DNA of 64,000 nt from contig NZ_NWTG01000008.1 of the NCBI RefSeq assembly GCF_002532045.1, forward strand, positions 1-64,000, read 5' to 3'. The stretch is from Bradyrhizobium sp. C9. GTDB taxonomy: Bacteria; Pseudomonadota; Alphaproteobacteria; Rhizobiales; Xanthobacteraceae. Under the pieces are notes generated by a model. That model saw only the letters and a program-made list of their open reading frames with translations. It ran no database searches and was not told the DNA's origin. Within the stretch, counting starts at the first letter, position 1, and every line of letters begins with the position of its first letter. Position numbers and translations under genes: made by a program. Shown here piece after piece: positions 62,367 through 64,000 of this stretch.

Positions 62367-63706
62367 GGCGAACCAGGTGATCGCAGAGGTCTCGAACCGA
62401 TGGATGGGTGATCCCCGAGCATAGCACGGGGGTCACCCGGCTGTCGCGGCCGCGCGACTGAAGCCATCGGCGAGGCCGTTCGCATCGTCGCGACAGCGAT
62501 GAGAGCGGCGACGAGGTTGGCGGCTGCGCTGATTGCCACCGGGATGAAGTAGCTGTGGCTGACGTCGAATGCGAAGCCGGCGGCGCTTGGTCCCAGCAGC
62601 GTTCCGAACGCGACGCTGGTGTAGAGGATACCGATGATGCCGCCGACATTGCGGCCGCCGAAATGGTCGGTGACCACGGCGGGCAGGATCGCCACCCAGC
62701 CGCCATAGAACACGCCGAACAGCAGCGCGAAGGCCGTGAGCGACCAGAAGGTGCCGGCGATCGCCCAGATCGCCAGCGAGGCGGCCATGCCGAGATACAT
62801 CGCGATCAGGAAGGCATCGCGGCCGACCCGGTCGGCGATGCCGCCGAGGAAGAAGCGGCCGGCGGTGCTGCCGACACCGATCATCCCGAGCAGCAGCACG
62901 GCGAGCGTCGGCGCTACCTGATGGTCGACGGCGAACGGCACGAGATGCACGAAGGGTACGAACACCCCGAACGCACTGACCAGGCAGGCCGCATAGAGCC
63001 CGGCAAAGCGGGCCGTGCGCACCGCATGGCGGATCGAAACACCCTGACGCAGCGGCGTGCCTGACGCCGTATCAAGCGGATCGCCATCCGGTGCGGTGCC
63101 GTAGCGGCGCGGATCGTCCGCGATCAGGAGCGATGAGCCGATGCCGGCGACGGCGGCAACGACGCCGAGCACGACGTAGGCTTCGCGCCAGCCGAGGCTC
63201 GCGATCAGCCAGGTCGCGAGCGGCGGCATCACCAATGTTCCGACCCCGATCCCGCTGACGGCGAGGCCCGACGCAAAACCGCGCCGCCTGACGAACCAGC
63301 GCTGCACGGCGCCCAAGGTCGGAACGTATGCGCAACCGACGCCGGCGCCGATCCCGATGCTGTAGGCAGCGTAGACCTGGAGGATGGTCTGCGCCTGTCC
63401 CGCCAGCACCATGCCGAGACCGACCAGCGCCATTCCAATTGCAGCCAGCCTGCGCGCGCCCCAGCGATCGGCGAGCGGGCCGGAGATGATGCCGAGACCG
63501 AAATACAGGAAGCCCGCGAACGAGAACACCAGCGACACCGAGCCGCGCGAGGCGCCGAACTCCCGCTGCAGCGACTCGACGAAGGATGAGAACGTGTAGG
63601 CGCTGCCGAAGCCGATGAACGTGACGACAAAGGCGGCTGCGACGACAACCCAGCCATAGAACGGCCTTGCGCGTTGATGTCCGGCGTGCATGGCGGCGTT
63701 CCTCAT
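62363..63706 (-). CDS. Major facilitator superfamily transporter
   Basis: A 447-residue carrier with twelve helices and the monocarboxylate/oxalate-formate type pattern (GPLADRWGARR between helices 2 and 3, GGIADRVGRDA in the second half). The ATG at 63706 follows AAGGAG at good spacing. It overlaps the thioesterase gene upstream and the AraC gene downstream, so all three are translated together. Substrate unknown; a small carboxylate or its thioester product is a reasonable guess. Confidence 0.9.
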   Translation of the reverse strand: MRNAAMHAGHQRARPFYGWVVVAAAFVVTFIGFGSAYTFSSFVESLQREFGASRGSVSLVFSFAGFLYFGLGIISGPLADRWGARRLAAIGMALVGLGMVLAGQAQTILQVYAAYSIGIGAGVGCAYVPTLGAVQRWFVRRRGFASGLAVSGIGVGTLVMPPLATWLIASLGWREAYVVLGVVAAVAGIGSSLLIADDPRRYGTAPDGDPLDTASGTPLRQGVSIRHAVRTARFAGLYAACLVSAFGVFVPFVHLVPFAVDHQVAPTLAVLLLGMIGVGSTAGRFFLGGIADRVGRDAFLIAMYLGMAASLAIWAIAGTFWSLTAFALLFGVFYGGWVAILPAVVTDHFGGRNVGGIIGILYTSVAFGTLLGPSAAGFAFDVSHSYFIPVAISAAANLVAALIAVATMRTASPMASVARPRQPGDPRAMLGDHPSIGSRPLRSPGSP

Positions 63707-64000
63707 GATCGTTCTCCTTGTGCCGCGCGCTCGCCTGCCTTGGCCGGCGGATAGAGCAGCATCTGCGTGCAGCGAAACAGCGCGATGGCCTTGCCGGTCG
63801 CCTCGCTGCGGATCTCCGCATCCCACACCTGGGTGGTGCGCCCGGCATGAATGAGGCGCGCCTCGCAGCTGACGCCGCCTTCGCGCGCGGCACCGATGAA
63901 GTTCGTCTTCAATTCGCCGGTCGCGAAGCCAATTGCGCTGTCCGGCAAGGAGGCGAGGCAGCCGAAGCCGCACGCGGTATCCGCCAGCGCGACGATGCTT
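63703..64000 (-). CDS. PaaI-like hotdog thioesterase (5' end outside window)
   Basis: The last 98 residues of a hotdog-fold acyl-CoA thioesterase of the PaaI/4HBT group. Visible parts are LADTACGFG, with the conserved acid and helix start, and ARLIHAGRTTQVWDAEI as the central strands. It hydrolyses acyl-CoA. The gene enters the window from the right, so its start is not seen. It overlaps the MFS start by four bases (ATGA), making it the first known cistron of the operon. Confidence 0.8.
   Translation of the reverse strand, partial: SIVALADTACGFGCLASLPDSAIGFATGELKTNFIGAAREGGVSCEARLIHAGRTTQVWDAEIRSEATGKAIALFRCTQMLLYPPAKAGERAAQGERS

Overview
The window is a GC-rich chromosomal segment from an alphaproteobacterium, most probably Bradyrhizobium or a close relative (inference from content and gene order, no search was run). 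Supporting signs are the divK-pleD pair beside dinB, the rpmG / NUDIX-DUF983-rnr-topA / dprA / plsY / pyrC-pyrB / ruvX / gatCAB backbone, an EipB homologue, Bug-type solute receptors, and intergenic palindromic repeats ending in TCATTCCGGGGC / GCCCCGGAATGA or built on GTCGTCCCGGC that look typical of that group. I saw no rRNA, tRNA, CRISPR array, transposase, integrase or prophage gene.

Layout. 1-7.3 kb: LysR regulator divergent from a YfeH-like transporter, a GrdB-like protein, a secreted lytic transglycosylase, AzlCD exporter, Bug receptor, TrmO. 7.3-12.1 kb: a minus-strand run RidA-GDPD-GNAT-HIT, then EipB and a second Rid protein. 12.2-15.8 kb: DinB polymerase with a zinc-ribbon N-terminus and DUF3572, then the DivK/PleD cell-cycle and c-di-GMP pair. 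15.9-22.0 kb: serine hydrolase, TetR/MFS pair with a clear operator, ammonium transporter, L33. 22.2-30.1 kb: flavin monooxygenase, then the tightly packed topA-rnr-DUF983-NUDIX operon. 30.3-37 kb: two HxlR-regulated redox modules (HxlR/SDR and azoreductase/HxlR) lying between topA and dprA, an amidase and PlsY. 37-47.7 kb: pyrB with a PyrC that has lost its metal ligands, a VanX-like peptidase, two tandem paralogous exported proteins, AidB-like dehydrogenase, two CPBP proteases, a solute receptor, an AEC transporter and its stray fragment, RuvX. 47.9-53.2 kb: adenylate cyclase/hydrolase fusion, LysR, two nitronate monooxygenases, NIPSNAP and small proteins. 53.5-58.9 kb: gatC, gatA and gatB separated by small unknown genes and a patatin lipoprotein. 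59-64 kb: sparse DNA with a 32-residue lysine-repeat peptide gene and a 24-bp tandem repeat, then TauE and a thioesterase-MFS-AraC operon cut by the window edge.

The backbone serves DNA topology, uptake and repair, RNA decay, pyrimidine and phospholipid synthesis and transamidation. Accessory genes between backbone blocks are mostly self-contained regulator/target pairs. The most useful leads are the non-catalytic PyrC next to PyrB, the cyclase/hydrolase fusion, the lysine-repeat peptide, the paired exported paralogues, and three well-formed operators (LysR, TetR and HxlR).
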